Positions 42,358 through 51,115 are shown, counted from the stretch's first letter. The stretch is 64,000 nt of DNA from Paludisphaera borealis (GCF_001956985.1 NZ_CP019082.1:2170001-2234000); one strand, 5' to 3'. The notes: a model not told the origin generated them from the sequence alone. Made by a program: numbers and translations.

Positions 42358-43239
42358 ATGAGCAAGATCCCCCTGCCGCGCGTCGTGAAACGGCCCCTGG
42401 TCGCCGTCTGGAACGCCTCCCACCGGCTCGGCTGGCTGGCCCGCGACTACGCCTCGGCGATCGCGCACGGTCGGATCGAGCCCTGTTCGGTCTGCGGGAA
42501 GACGCGGCCGATGCTCTACCGCCGCCGCGTGATCCCCAACCGCCTGGTCGAACTCTGGGGCCTCTCGCCGGGTCAGGCGGTCGCCCTGGCCCGCAAGGAG
42601 TCGTCCGATTGCTCGGCCTGCGGCGCGAAGCTCCGCGCCCGGCGACTCGCCGAGGTTTTGCTCAACCTCTATCCGACCGGCGCACGATCGCTCCGGGATT
42701 GGACCCGATCAGCGGTCGCCCGCGACCTCCGCATCGCCGAGATCAACCGCATCGACGGCCTCCACGAGGCGCTGAAGGGGCTCCCCGGCTTTCAGCCGTC
42801 AGACTTCACGCCCGGAGCTAGTCCCGGCTCGGTCGTCGACGGCGTGCGGTGCGAGAACTTCACCCGGCTGACCTACCCCGACGCCTACTTCGACCTCGTC
42901 CTCACTTCCGAGACGCTCGAACACGTTCCCGACCTCGCAACAGCCCTCGCGGAGTGCCGTCGCGTGCTCGCTCCTGGCGGCCGGCACGTCTTCACCGCGC
43001 CGGTGTCGCCGAACGTCTCCAAGACCTTCCCGCGCGCCCGGCTCGGCCCGGACGGCTCGGTCGAACACCTGGCACCCTCGATCTCCCATCCCGGAGGCGA
43101 CTGGGGCTACCCGGTCTTCACCGAGCTGGGGACCGACTTTCCCGACATCCTCCGTCAGGCCGGGTTCGAGACCGAGATCCGATTCGGCCCCATCAGCGAC
43201 GACGACCTGGCGCAGGTTTACGTCTGCCGCAAACCGTAG
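42358..43239 (+). CDS. Zinc-ribbon class I methyltransferase
   Basis: A 293-residue protein. CSVCGK and CSACG in the first 90 residues form a likely treble-clef zinc site. A class I SAM domain of the type found in sugar and lipid methyltransferases follows: YFDLVLTSETLEHVPDLATA, CRRVLAPGGRHVFTAP and GYPVFTELGTDF. Motif I is divergent (no GxGxG is obvious), so SAM binding is inferred. ATG 42358 is chosen; GTG 42322 is possible with a short AAGG. It ends 87 bases from a convergent membrane protein gene, with repeat copy C in between. Confidence 0.78.
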   Translation: MSKIPLPRVVKRPLVAVWNASHRLGWLARDYASAIAHGRIEPCSVCGKTRPMLYRRRVIPNRLVELWGLSPGQAVALARKESSDCSACGAKLRARRLAEVLLNLYPTGARSLRDWTRSAVARDLRIAEINRIDGLHEALKGLPGFQPSDFTPGASPGSVVDGVRCENFTRLTYPDAYFDLVLTSETLEHVPDLATALAECRRVLAPGGRHVFTAPVSPNVSKTFPRARLGPDGSVEHLAPSISHPGGDWGYPVFTELGTDFPDILRQAGFETEIRFGPISDDDLAQVYVCRKP

Positions 43240-43273
43240 GACGCTCACACGGAATCGCTCGGATCGCGAAGCC

Positions 43274-43353
43274 GTACGAGCCCGATGTGCCAGCGAGTGA
43301 ATCGATTCCAACGGCCGATCGGAAATTTACTCGCTTGCGCTTCGGGCTGGTAT
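43274..43353. repeat. Dispersed palindromic element, copy C
   Basis: Left arm 43274-43302 and right arm 43325-43353 are long imperfect inverted repeats (GAGCCCGATGTGCCAGCGAG against the complement of TCGCTTGCGCTTCGGGCT). The core is collinear with the reverse complement of copy B. Its right arm is translated as the last residues (PARSASE) and TAA stop of the minus-strand membrane protein. Confidence 0.92.
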
Positions 43354-45498
43354 TCCGCTCCCCGCCTGCGAGAGGCGACGGTTCAGGCGATTGGGTATCA
43401 CGGTCGTAAGAGCGGCGCGCTGGACGTCTTCGGCGCTCAGCTTGTAGATGTAGATCGAGTGGCCGATGCGGTCGATCGGCTCGAACTGGCGGAAGTAGGC
43501 GAAGGCGTTTTCCTCGACATTCCACGAAGGCTGCCAGGCTTCTTGCCAGTAGGCGGTGTTGTCGTAGAGTCGCCAGGAGATTCCGTAGAGCATCGTCGCG
43601 CTCACGGCGTAATAGCCGGGCGTCAGCTTCGGGGACGGACCGATCACGTGCAAGCCCGGGGTGTTGAACATGGGCGAGACGTCGGCCGGTTTGACCGGCG
43701 GCAGAAACCAGTCGAAGTGATCGCCCCGGACCGTGAAGATGCTGGGGTTGATCTGGCCGAAGAGGGCCAGGCCGATTCGCTCATCGGGGATGTGGGTCCG
43801 GCACCACTCGCGAAGCCCGACGAGGTCCTGGCCCCAGTCGAGATTGCTGTCGATCAGCCGGGCGGGAACGCGGTCCGGTCCTCCCGAGGCCCAGTTGAAA
43901 TAGGCGAGGTAGTGCGGGTGGCTCGCCAGCGTCGAGCCTACAGTCAGGGCCAACGCGCCGAGCACCGCCGCCCGACCGCCGGCCCGAGCCCGGCCGGAGA
44001 GCCCTTCGACCCAGGGTACGACCTTGCCCGCCTGGATGTAAATATAAGGGAAGACCGCGAGGACGTAGCGCAGCCCGAGGTTGATGTCCGTGAGAAAGCT
44101 CATCGCGAAGAGGATGACGATCGGAATAGTCCCGAGCGCAACCTCGTCGGCCCATCCCTCGCGCGACCGCCTGCCGACGGCCAGAGCCGCAAGCGAGGCC
44201 AGTGCGAGCAGCCACGTCCCTTCGGGCATCTTGTAGGCGAGGGTCGCCAGATAGTAGTACCACCACCCCGATCGCCGAAGCTCGCCGTTGAGGTAGACCG
44301 AATAGCCGGTCACGGAACGGTCGGTCGAAGCAGCCTCCGCGCGGGCCGTCGCGAGGTCGCCGCCGGAGAGGGCGCGCTTCGCCTTCGAGAACCGAATCGG
44401 GATACCTTCCGACTCGATCTTCTGCTCGTCGAAACCGAGCAAGTAATGCTCAGGCAAGGGGGCGGGAACGTGTTCGAGGATCGTCCCTCGGAAGCGGTTC
44501 TGCGCGAACGGCCAGATGATGTCGTACAGCGGGTTCGTGGTCGCGGGCGACCTGCGCACGCCCCCCGGGACCGGGCTCGTCAAGCTCTGGCTCGCGAACT
44601 CGAAGCTCCCCAGCGGCTTGCCGACCCCTTCGAACAGATAGCCGACGTCGATCGTCAAGATGCTGAGCGCGACGATGATCAAACCATGTATGACGCCCCT
44701 GCCGACGCGCCTCGGCCAGCCGTCGGGCGACGCGACGAGGATCGTCCGGACGACCCAGAGGAACGGCCAGACGAAGTACAGGAGGAGCATGCTGAACTTG
44801 GAGAGCTGGGCCAACCCCAGGGCCACGCCCGCGACGATCGCCCACGGCAGGCTCGGGCTTCGGAGGTAGCGCCAGAACAGGTACGTCGCCCCGGCGCCCA
44901 GGACCGTCGAGCCGACGTCCGTCGTGACCAGTCGCGTGTGCGCCAGGATGTTCGGGCAGAAGACCCAGAGGCAAAGGCTGAGCAACCCGCCGTAAGGCCC
45001 GTACAGCCGGCTCGACCAGGCGAAGACGACGAGACCGCCGAGCACCGAGAACAGCGGCATGACCATTCGCGCGAGCTGAAACAGCTCGAAGTAGCGGGCG
45101 GCGTTCACGAAGGCGAACGTCTGCGAGAACGTCGTCTGGGAAGGCTCGCGGTCCGTCCAGCTTTTCATCTGGTAGAGCGGGTCCATCACCGGATTCGACA
45201 GCACGACGGGCAAGGCGGCGATCAACTTGATGAGCGGAGGATTGTGGCGATAGAGGCGGAACGTATGCTTCTGCCAGTAGGTGAGTCCCGCCGGCATGTG
45301 AACGACCTCGTCGACCGTCGGGTTCTCGGTGATCAGGCTCCGTTCCGCCAGCGCCAGGTGAACCGCCAGCAAGCCGGCGACGGCCAGCCCGATCCAGACG
45401 ACCTGGCGACGCGCCCGGGCCGGCTCGGGGAGAGCCGGTGGACTCGGCGGAATCTCCGGGACGGCCGGGCGGATTTCATGTCGCGGCTTGCGAGCCAA
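43327..45498 (-). CDS. Polytopic membrane glycosyltransferase, GT39/ArnT-like
   Basis: A 723-residue protein with about 10-12 transmembrane helices and a soluble C-terminal part. In the first extracytoplasmic loop NPTVDEVVHMPAGLTYWQ supplies the acidic pair typical of GT39/PMT enzymes, which use polyprenyl-phosphate sugars. Later loops contain HNPPLIKLIAALPVVL and SNLDWGQDLVGLREWC. The protein ends in RSASE encoded by repeat copy C, so its native C-terminus may have been altered by insertion. TTG 45498 is taken as start because AGGAG lies about 8 bases upstream. The sugar and acceptor are unknown; protein or lipid glycosylation outside the membrane is likely. Confidence 0.82.
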   Translation of the reverse strand: MARKPRHEIRPAVPEIPPSPPALPEPARARRQVVWIGLAVAGLLAVHLALAERSLITENPTVDEVVHMPAGLTYWQKHTFRLYRHNPPLIKLIAALPVVLSNPVMDPLYQMKSWTDREPSQTTFSQTFAFVNAARYFELFQLARMVMPLFSVLGGLVVFAWSSRLYGPYGGLLSLCLWVFCPNILAHTRLVTTDVGSTVLGAGATYLFWRYLRSPSLPWAIVAGVALGLAQLSKFSMLLLYFVWPFLWVVRTILVASPDGWPRRVGRGVIHGLIIVALSILTIDVGYLFEGVGKPLGSFEFASQSLTSPVPGGVRRSPATTNPLYDIIWPFAQNRFRGTILEHVPAPLPEHYLLGFDEQKIESEGIPIRFSKAKRALSGGDLATARAEAASTDRSVTGYSVYLNGELRRSGWWYYYLATLAYKMPEGTWLLALASLAALAVGRRSREGWADEVALGTIPIVILFAMSFLTDINLGLRYVLAVFPYIYIQAGKVVPWVEGLSGRARAGGRAAVLGALALTVGSTLASHPHYLAYFNWASGGPDRVPARLIDSNLDWGQDLVGLREWCRTHIPDERIGLALFGQINPSIFTVRGDHFDWFLPPVKPADVSPMFNTPGLHVIGPSPKLTPGYYAVSATMLYGISWRLYDNTAYWQEAWQPSWNVEENAFAYFRQFEPIDRIGHSIYIYKLSAEDVQRAALTTVIPNRLNRRLSQAGSGIPARSASE

Positions 45499-45584
45499 GC
45501 GAAGACTCCTGACAAGTTACGTAGCCATTAAAACAAGCTGTCGCAAGCATGCCTTCTCCCCTTGCGGGAAGAAAGGGAAATCGA

Positions 45585-47126
45585 CTAGAAGCCGCCTTCT
45601 ACGAGCTGGCTGATCTCGCGAAACGTCCCGCGCAGGTTCTGGTACAGGCTTTGGTAAACCTTGTAGGCCTTGTCGTAGTAAGCCTTGGCGCGGTGATCGA
45701 CGTTCGTGCTTTCCAGCGTCATGATCGTCGCGTCGCAGGCTTCAGGGACGGTCGCGAAGCCGCCGGTTCCCACCTGAGCCAGCAGCGCGACGCCGAACGC
45801 CGGGCCCTCGGTCGAGTTCAGCGTATGGACGTCGCAGCCGTAGATGTCGGCCTGGATCTGCTTCCAAAGCGCGTTGCGGGCGCCGCCGCCGGAGACGCGG
45901 ATGTGGTCGATCTCGGAGCCCATCTCGCGGATCAATTCGAGACTGTCGCGCATCGCGTACGTCGCCCCTTCGAGGACCGCCCGGATCAGGTGAGGACGGC
46001 CGTGACGGACCGTCAGGCCGATCCAGCCCCCCTTGGCGTCGGGGTCGAAGTGCGGCGAACGTTCGCCGGTCAGGTACGGCAGGAAGAACAACCCTTCCGC
46101 CCCCGGGCCGGCGATCGCCGCCTCGGCGGTGAGCAGGAGGTACGGGTCGATGCCCTGCGTCCGGGAAAGCTCGACCTCGGCCTTGCCCAGCTCGTTGCGG
46201 AACCACTGCAAGCTGCCCCCCGCCGAGAGCACGACGCCCATGACGTGCCACGCGCCCGGGACGGCGTGACAGCCACGCTGGAGCCGGCCGAGGGGGTCGA
46301 AGCCGGGCTTGTCGGTGTGGGCGAAGACGACGCCCGAGGTCCCCATCGTCGCCGAGGCGACGCCCGGCCGGACGATCCCGTTGCCGACCGCGCCGGCCGG
46401 CTGGTCGCCGCCGCCGCCGACCACCGGAGTTCCAACGGGCAAGCCGGTCGCCTCCGAGCCGATCGCGCTGACCTGGGCCGAAACCTCGAAGCTTTCGTGG
46501 CAGGGCGGCAGGAGCGCGGGGTCGATGTCGAGCTTGGCGAGCAGCTCGCGGCTCCATCGGCGATTGGCGACGTCGAGCAGCAGCGTGCCCGAGGCGTCGC
46601 TGACCTCCGTCGCGTAGGCGCCGGTCAGGCGATAGCGGACGTAATCCTTCGGTAAGAGCACCTGGCGAACCCGTTCCCAGTTCGCCGGCTCCTCCTTGCG
46701 GACCCAGAGCAGCTTGGGCGCGGTGAACCCGGTCATCGCGCGGTTGCCAACCATCTTGATGAGCGCCTCGCGCCCCCCCGCGCGATCCTCGATCTCCGCG
46801 CACTGGGCGGCCGTCCGCTGGTCGTTCCAAAGGAGCGCGGGACGGACGACTTCGCCCGACGCATCGAGGAAGACCGAGCCGTGCATCTGGCCGCTGAGGC
46901 CCACGCCGGCCACGTCGGCCGGCGCGAACTTGCCCGAGGAGAGCACGGCGCGGAGGGTCTCCTGGGTCGCGCGCCACCACAGCTCGGGGTCTTGCTCCGA
47001 CCACCCCGGCCGCGGGTGCGAGCACGGGTACTCCGAAGACGCCGACGCGAGGATCTTGCCGTGCTCGTCGATGGCCAGCGTCTTGGTCCCGGACGTGCCG
47101 ACGTCGATGCCGATCGTGATACTCAA
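45585..47126 (-). CDS. xylB: Xylulokinase, FGGY family
   Basis: A 513-residue sugar kinase phosphorylating D-xylulose. ITIGIDVGTSGTKTLAIDEH is the phosphate-1 motif, AGVGLSGQMHGSVFLD is the QMHG block diagnostic of xylulokinases, and RVSGGGARNALWKQI is the adenosine motif. TTG 47126 is chosen. GGGAG lies 8 bases upstream, and this TTG overlaps the TGA of the preceding hydrolase gene as TTGA, a sign of translational coupling. No xylose isomerase is in the window. Confidence 0.93.
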   Translation of the reverse strand: MSITIGIDVGTSGTKTLAIDEHGKILASASSEYPCSHPRPGWSEQDPELWWRATQETLRAVLSSGKFAPADVAGVGLSGQMHGSVFLDASGEVVRPALLWNDQRTAAQCAEIEDRAGGREALIKMVGNRAMTGFTAPKLLWVRKEEPANWERVRQVLLPKDYVRYRLTGAYATEVSDASGTLLLDVANRRWSRELLAKLDIDPALLPPCHESFEVSAQVSAIGSEATGLPVGTPVVGGGGDQPAGAVGNGIVRPGVASATMGTSGVVFAHTDKPGFDPLGRLQRGCHAVPGAWHVMGVVLSAGGSLQWFRNELGKAEVELSRTQGIDPYLLLTAEAAIAGPGAEGLFFLPYLTGERSPHFDPDAKGGWIGLTVRHGRPHLIRAVLEGATYAMRDSLELIREMGSEIDHIRVSGGGARNALWKQIQADIYGCDVHTLNSTEGPAFGVALLAQVGTGGFATVPEACDATIMTLESTNVDHRAKAYYDKAYKVYQSLYQNLRGTFREISQLVEGGF

Positions 47127-47968
47127 GGCCGTAGCTCCCAACGCTCGCCGCATCGCAAGACGCGCGGACTGGTCCCGGCCGGCAGCCGACCCGCCTCGGC
47201 CTCGAAGAGTCCGACCGGAACCGTGTTGAATGTGAACATGTCGTAATGCTGAGGAACGACGAACCGAGGTCCGATCCGAACGGCCAGATCGACGGCCTCG
47301 GCCGCCGACATATTGCCCGCCACGCCCCGCGCGGGGTCGCGGCCGTTGATCGGCAAGAATAGCACGTCGAACCGATCCGCCCCGAGCGCCTCGGCCAGAC
47401 CTTCGTACAAGAGCGTGTCGCCGCTGTGATAAAGCCGCAGGCCGTCCGACTCGATGACGAACCCAAGATACGGATGCCGGCCGGCCGCGTCACGGTCGAA
47501 CCCCTCGTGAGCCGACGCAATCGCCCGGACGCGAAACCCGGCGCACTCGAAGGTCGCCCCGACGTCGAGTCCGACCAGCCGATCGTCCGGCAGCCCCAGG
47601 CCGTGCGCGTGCTCGCGGATCGCCTCGGGCAAGGCGAGGACCGCCGCCGGCGAGGCGTTCAGCAGCGCCGAGGCCGAGCCCGGGTCGAGGTGGTCGGAGT
47701 GCTTGTGGCTGGCGAGGATCAGATCGATCCCGCGCAGGTCTTCGCCCAGGATCGGCGACCGCGTCATCCGGACGTGCCGCCGTTCGGTCGCCTCGTACTT
47801 GCGCGTCAGGTGCTCCGAGAGATAAAGGTCGACCGCCAGCAGTCCGGACCGCGACTTGAGCAGGTAGCCGCTCTGCCCCAGCCACCAGACGGCCAGGCCG
47901 CCGGGCGGAACGGTCGTCTCGGCGATCTCGCGCGCCAGGTCGGGGCCGCTGCGGTATGGTTCAATCAT
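47123..47968 (-). CDS. MBL-fold metallo-hydrolase, UlaG-like
   Basis: A 281-residue metallo-beta-lactamase-fold protein. The metal-binding SHKHSDHLDPGS (HxHxDH) is near residue 90, with a second His in IASAHEGFDRD and the Asp in YHSGDTLLYEG. VWWLGQSGYLLK at the start matches the UlaG (L-ascorbate-6-phosphate lactonase) branch. With xylulokinase fused by a 4-base overlap, a sugar-lactone or sugar-phosphate role is reasonable but unproven. ATG 47968 follows a G-rich SD; the longer reading to 48088 runs into the palindrome at 48018 and is rejected. Confidence 0.82.
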   Translation of the reverse strand: MIEPYRSGPDLAREIAETTVPPGGLAVWWLGQSGYLLKSRSGLLAVDLYLSEHLTRKYEATERRHVRMTRSPILGEDLRGIDLILASHKHSDHLDPGSASALLNASPAAVLALPEAIREHAHGLGLPDDRLVGLDVGATFECAGFRVRAIASAHEGFDRDAAGRHPYLGFVIESDGLRLYHSGDTLLYEGLAEALGADRFDVLFLPINGRDPARGVAGNMSAAEAVDLAVRIGPRFVVPQHYDMFTFNTVPVGLFEAEAGRLPAGTSPRVLRCGERWELRP

Positions 47969-48017
47969 GTCGGCCCCCCTTTCGATGGCTCTGAAAAAAC
48001 GGGGCGGGGCTCCTTCC

Positions 48018-48090
48018 GGGTGGCTGTGGCGGAATGCCACAGATCGGACGCCACGGCCCGCGCATCTGTGGCATTCTGCCACAGCCACCC
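48018..48090. repeat. Large inverted repeat with 27-bp arms
   Basis: The left arm (48018-48044) and the reverse complement of the right arm (48064-48090) agree at 26 of 27 positions; the 19-base centre is CGGACGCCACGGCCCGCGC. Each arm contains GAATGCCACAGAT and CTGTGGC, so the arms are internally semi-palindromic as well. It stands between two minus-strand genes, ahead of the UlaG-like gene. Confidence 0.9.
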
Positions 48091-48149
48091 AAGGCTTACC
48101 TCTCCCATTTTCATGAAGTCGGGCGTCACAGCGTCTTGATGGTTTGTGG

Positions 48150-49178
48150 TCAAGAGCGTCCCAGCTCGCGGCGGACGATCGCCGCGCCCTCGGCCAGCGA
48201 TCGAGCCTTGGCCACCGCCAGATGCCGGGCCGTCTGCGAGAACCCGCAGTCGGGCGTGATCGACACCCGCTCGGGCGCGACGTGCTTGAGGACCGCGCGC
48301 AGCCGCTCGGCCACCAGCCCCGGCGGCTCGATCCAGGTGTTCTTGACGTCGACCAGGCCGACCGCCACGTCCATCGTCTCGGGGAGTTCGGCCAGCAGCT
48401 CGATCTCCGCCATCTCGCGGCTGGCGAACTCGAGCGCGAGCTGCGACACCCGGGCGCGGCCGATGTGCGGGAACAACGGCCGATAGGTGCGATGCCCCAC
48501 CGCCCGCGCCCGGTAATTGCCGAAGCACATGTGCATGCTGACGTACGCCTTGACGCCCGCGACCGTGCGAGCGATCACGTCGAGGAAGTAGTCGGGAGCG
48601 TCCGGGTGGCAGGCGAAGCTCGGCTCGTCGAGCTGGATGAAGTCGACCCCGGCGGCGTCGAGGGCTTTCAGCTCGGCCGCGACGATCGGAATCAACGCTT
48701 CGGCCGTCGCCGCGCGATTCGGATACACGTCGCCGCCGTCGATGCAACCCGCCAGGGTGAACGGCCCCGGGATCGGAATCTTGACCGGGCCGGTGGTGTA
48801 CTCGCGAAGGCGGTGGTACTCGGTCGTCGTCCCCAACCCCTCGGGAGCGGTGAGCGGGGCGATGCAGCGGTAGCGATCGCGCTGGTCGTGGGCGGGGGCG
48901 CCCCAGTGCCGGGCTTTCCGCAACGGCTCCAGACCGCCGAGATACTCGTAAAACCCCAGGTTGAAGTCCACCCGTTGCATCTCGCCGTCGGTGATCCGGT
49001 CGAGGCCCGAGCGGACCTGGTCGTCGATCGCCAGCCGGATCGCGTCGCGGACCGCTTCCTCGCGGTCGACGGGCCCGTACAACTCGGGTCGGTCCTTGAC
49101 GTCGCCGACGAATTTCTCGTACCAGCCCGGGAACGACCAACTGCCGATCACCGTGGCGGGAATCAGAGGTTCCGCCAT
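48150..49178 (-). CDS. Cobalamin-independent methionine synthase (MetE) catalytic-domain protein
   Basis: A 342-residue TIM-barrel protein resembling only the C-terminal half of MetE. PATVIGSWSFPGW opens the barrel. Expected zinc ligands are visible as VSMHMCFGNYR (His and Cys) and ITPDCGFSQTA (second Cys), with DFIQLDEPSF between. Stand-alone MetE-type domains often use methylcobamides or small methyl donors rather than methyltetrahydrofolate, so the reaction is unknown. ATG 49178 follows GGGAGAAG. It is the first gene of a minus-strand set followed by the hydrolase and xylulokinase, with the 48018-48090 palindrome between. Confidence 0.85.
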   Translation of the reverse strand: MAEPLIPATVIGSWSFPGWYEKFVGDVKDRPELYGPVDREEAVRDAIRLAIDDQVRSGLDRITDGEMQRVDFNLGFYEYLGGLEPLRKARHWGAPAHDQRDRYRCIAPLTAPEGLGTTTEYHRLREYTTGPVKIPIPGPFTLAGCIDGGDVYPNRAATAEALIPIVAAELKALDAAGVDFIQLDEPSFACHPDAPDYFLDVIARTVAGVKAYVSMHMCFGNYRARAVGHRTYRPLFPHIGRARVSQLALEFASREMAEIELLAELPETMDVAVGLVDVKNTWIEPPGLVAERLRAVLKHVAPERVSITPDCGFSQTARHLAVAKARSLAEGAAIVRRELGRS

Positions 49179-49558
49179 CGACTTCTCCCTTTCTTCAAGA
49201 TCCCGATCGACCGGGACGATGAGACCAGATGGCGGGTGTGCGAGCCCGCCGTCTCGGAACGGCCACGATCGAGATCGCCTTCGACCCGCGCGCCCGTTCT
49301 CGCCGCACGTTCACGACCTCCCATTGAATCTACCTCCATGAACGGGGAGGCACCAGGCTCCCGTGAACCCAGCCGCCGCCCCGACGGCGAACCACACGCC
49401 TCATTGCGTGAGCCCATGCTAGCCTTTGTCACAATCCGGCCTCCGGAATAGAATGAGTAAGTGAAGGCAACGCTGTTCCGGTGTTGAGGGAACGAGTTCG
49501 CGGGGGATCGCCGCGGATTGCCCGCGCCTGCCCACATCTTCTCTTCAGAGGTGGTGCG
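49179..49558. other. Divergent intergenic region with a strong plus-strand promoter
   Basis: A 380-base interval between the MetE-like gene and the glucoamylase-type gene. It contains the promoter at 49426-49454 and nothing else recognised. No minus-strand promoter of similar quality was seen. Confidence 0.55.
49426..49454 (+). promoter_or_regulatory. Sigma-70-type promoter of the glucoamylase-type gene
   Basis: TTGTCA (5/6) at 49426-49431, 17-base spacer, TAGAAT (5/6) at 49449-49454. The start site near 49461 gives a leader of about 98 bases. It is the best promoter match in the window. Confidence 0.72.
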
Positions 49559-51115
49559 ATGGCTCGATCGCCTGTTTCGCCGTACGTCGTCGGTTTGTTC
49601 GGGATGATCGTCGGCCTGTTCGGGTCGTCGAACGCCCACGGCCAGCCGACCGCGTCGTCGCTCGCTCCAGCCGATCGGGCGGTCCTCAAGCGCTACGCCG
49701 AGGACGCCTGGCGGTCGATGGACCGCCTGACCCAGCCCAGCGGCCTGCCCGCCGACCGCATCCATCGCAAGGGAGAAGGCTGGGACGCCGCCGTGATGGA
49801 GACCTCGCCGACGAACATCGCGTCGTACATCTGGAGCGTCATGGCCGCCGAGCAGCTTGAGATCATCCCCCACGACCAGGCGCGCGACCGGCTGACGCAG
49901 ACGATCGTGACGCTCGAACGGATGAATCGCCCGCACGGTTTCTTCATCAACGACATCGATCCGAGGGACGGCGCGCGTCTGCTGGTCTCGCCCGTCAACT
50001 CTCAGCCCCGCCGACCGCTGCTATCGAGCGTCGACAATGCGTGGCTGGCGGTCGCCCTGACGATGGTCGTCAATACCCAGCCCGAACTCGCGCCCGCCGC
50101 CGCCAAGCTCCTGGAGGCCATGGACTTCGGGTTCTTCTACGATTCGTACGACCCGGCTCGGCCGGTGCAGCATCCCGGCTTGTTGCACGTCGGCTACTGG
50201 ACCGACGAGAACGCCTTCTTCGGTCATTACGGCATGCTCAACTCCGAGGCCCGGATCGCCAGCTATCTGGCCATCGCCCGCGGCCAGCTTCCGGCCGAGC
50301 AGTACTATCGGATGTACCGAACGCTGCCGACCGACGTGGGGCCGCAGTTCCAGACGCCGACCGGAGAGCGCCGGGAATACCTCGGCGTGCCGGTGTTCGA
50401 GGGGGCCTACAATTACCAGGGGACGCGGATCGTCCCGAGCTGGGGGGGCAGCATGTTCGAGGCCCTGATGGTCACCCTCTTCGTCCCTGAGGCGTCGTGG
50501 GCCCCCCGAAGCTGGGGCGTCAACCACCCGCTCTACGTCCGGGCGCAGATCGTCCACGGCCTCCAGGAGATGCAGTACGGCTTCTGGGGCTTCTCGCCCG
50601 CGTTCCGGCCGGCCGGCGGCTATGAAGTTTACGGCGTCAATGGACTGGGAACGAACCCGGACGGCTACTACTCGTACGAGATCGGCTGGGGCGTGCCGAT
50701 GATCTCCAACGTCGTCATCACGCGGACCCCGCACGGAATCGTCACCCCCCACGCCTCGTTCCTCGCCCTCCGCTTCGCCCGCCAGGAAGCGATGACGAAC
50801 CTCCAGAACCTCAAGAACCGGTTCCCGTCCTACGGCGCCCTCGGCTTCCAGGATTCCGTCGACGTCACCGCCGGACTCGTCTCGGGCTTCGTCCTGGCGC
50901 TCGATCAGGGGATGATCCTCGCCGCGATCACCAACGAACTGAGCGACGACTACATGCAACGCGCCTTCACCACCGGCGCGGTCGAGCGGATCGTCCGTCC
51001 CCTGATCGCCCAGGAAGAGTTCACCGCCGGCGCGCCGGGCCAGTTCAACCGCGCCGGACGTCCCGAAGCCCGGTTCACCGAAGCCCACCGCATCCACGTC
51101 CGCGCAAGCGAGTGA
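49559..51115 (+). CDS. Secreted glucoamylase-domain (PF10091-type) protein
   Basis: A 518-residue exported protein with signal peptide VVGLFGMIVGLFGSSNAHGQ near residues 10-29. An (alpha/alpha) barrel follows: PTNIASYIWSVMAAEQLEII and SSVDNAWLAVALTMVVNTQP, then RIVPSWGGSMFEALMVTLFV and YGFWGFSPAF. These are the conserved blocks of the bacterial glucoamylase domain, whose members include beta-1,2-glucan hydrolases. Substrate here is unproven. ATG 49559 has AGAGGTGG upstream and a strong promoter at 49426. The last codons read RASE then TGA from CGCAAGCGAGTGA, matching one arm of the dispersed repeat. No terminator was seen. Confidence 0.85.
   Translation: MARSPVSPYVVGLFGMIVGLFGSSNAHGQPTASSLAPADRAVLKRYAEDAWRSMDRLTQPSGLPADRIHRKGEGWDAAVMETSPTNIASYIWSVMAAEQLEIIPHDQARDRLTQTIVTLERMNRPHGFFINDIDPRDGARLLVSPVNSQPRRPLLSSVDNAWLAVALTMVVNTQPELAPAAAKLLEAMDFGFFYDSYDPARPVQHPGLLHVGYWTDENAFFGHYGMLNSEARIASYLAIARGQLPAEQYYRMYRTLPTDVGPQFQTPTGERREYLGVPVFEGAYNYQGTRIVPSWGGSMFEALMVTLFVPEASWAPRSWGVNHPLYVRAQIVHGLQEMQYGFWGFSPAFRPAGGYEVYGVNGLGTNPDGYYSYEIGWGVPMISNVVITRTPHGIVTPHASFLALRFARQEAMTNLQNLKNRFPSYGALGFQDSVDVTAGLVSGFVLALDQGMILAAITNELSDDYMQRAFTTGAVERIVRPLIAQEEFTAGAPGQFNRAGRPEARFTEAHRIHVRASE
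51101..51115 (+). repeat. Solo arm of the dispersed repeat at a gene 3' end
   Basis: GCGCAAGCGAGTGA (51102-51115) matches the right arm of repeat C read on its minus strand (GCGCAAGCGAGT) and ends the gene in the same frame, ASE then stop. No opposite arm was found within 150 bases, so it is either a remnant or a chance match. Confidence 0.45.
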
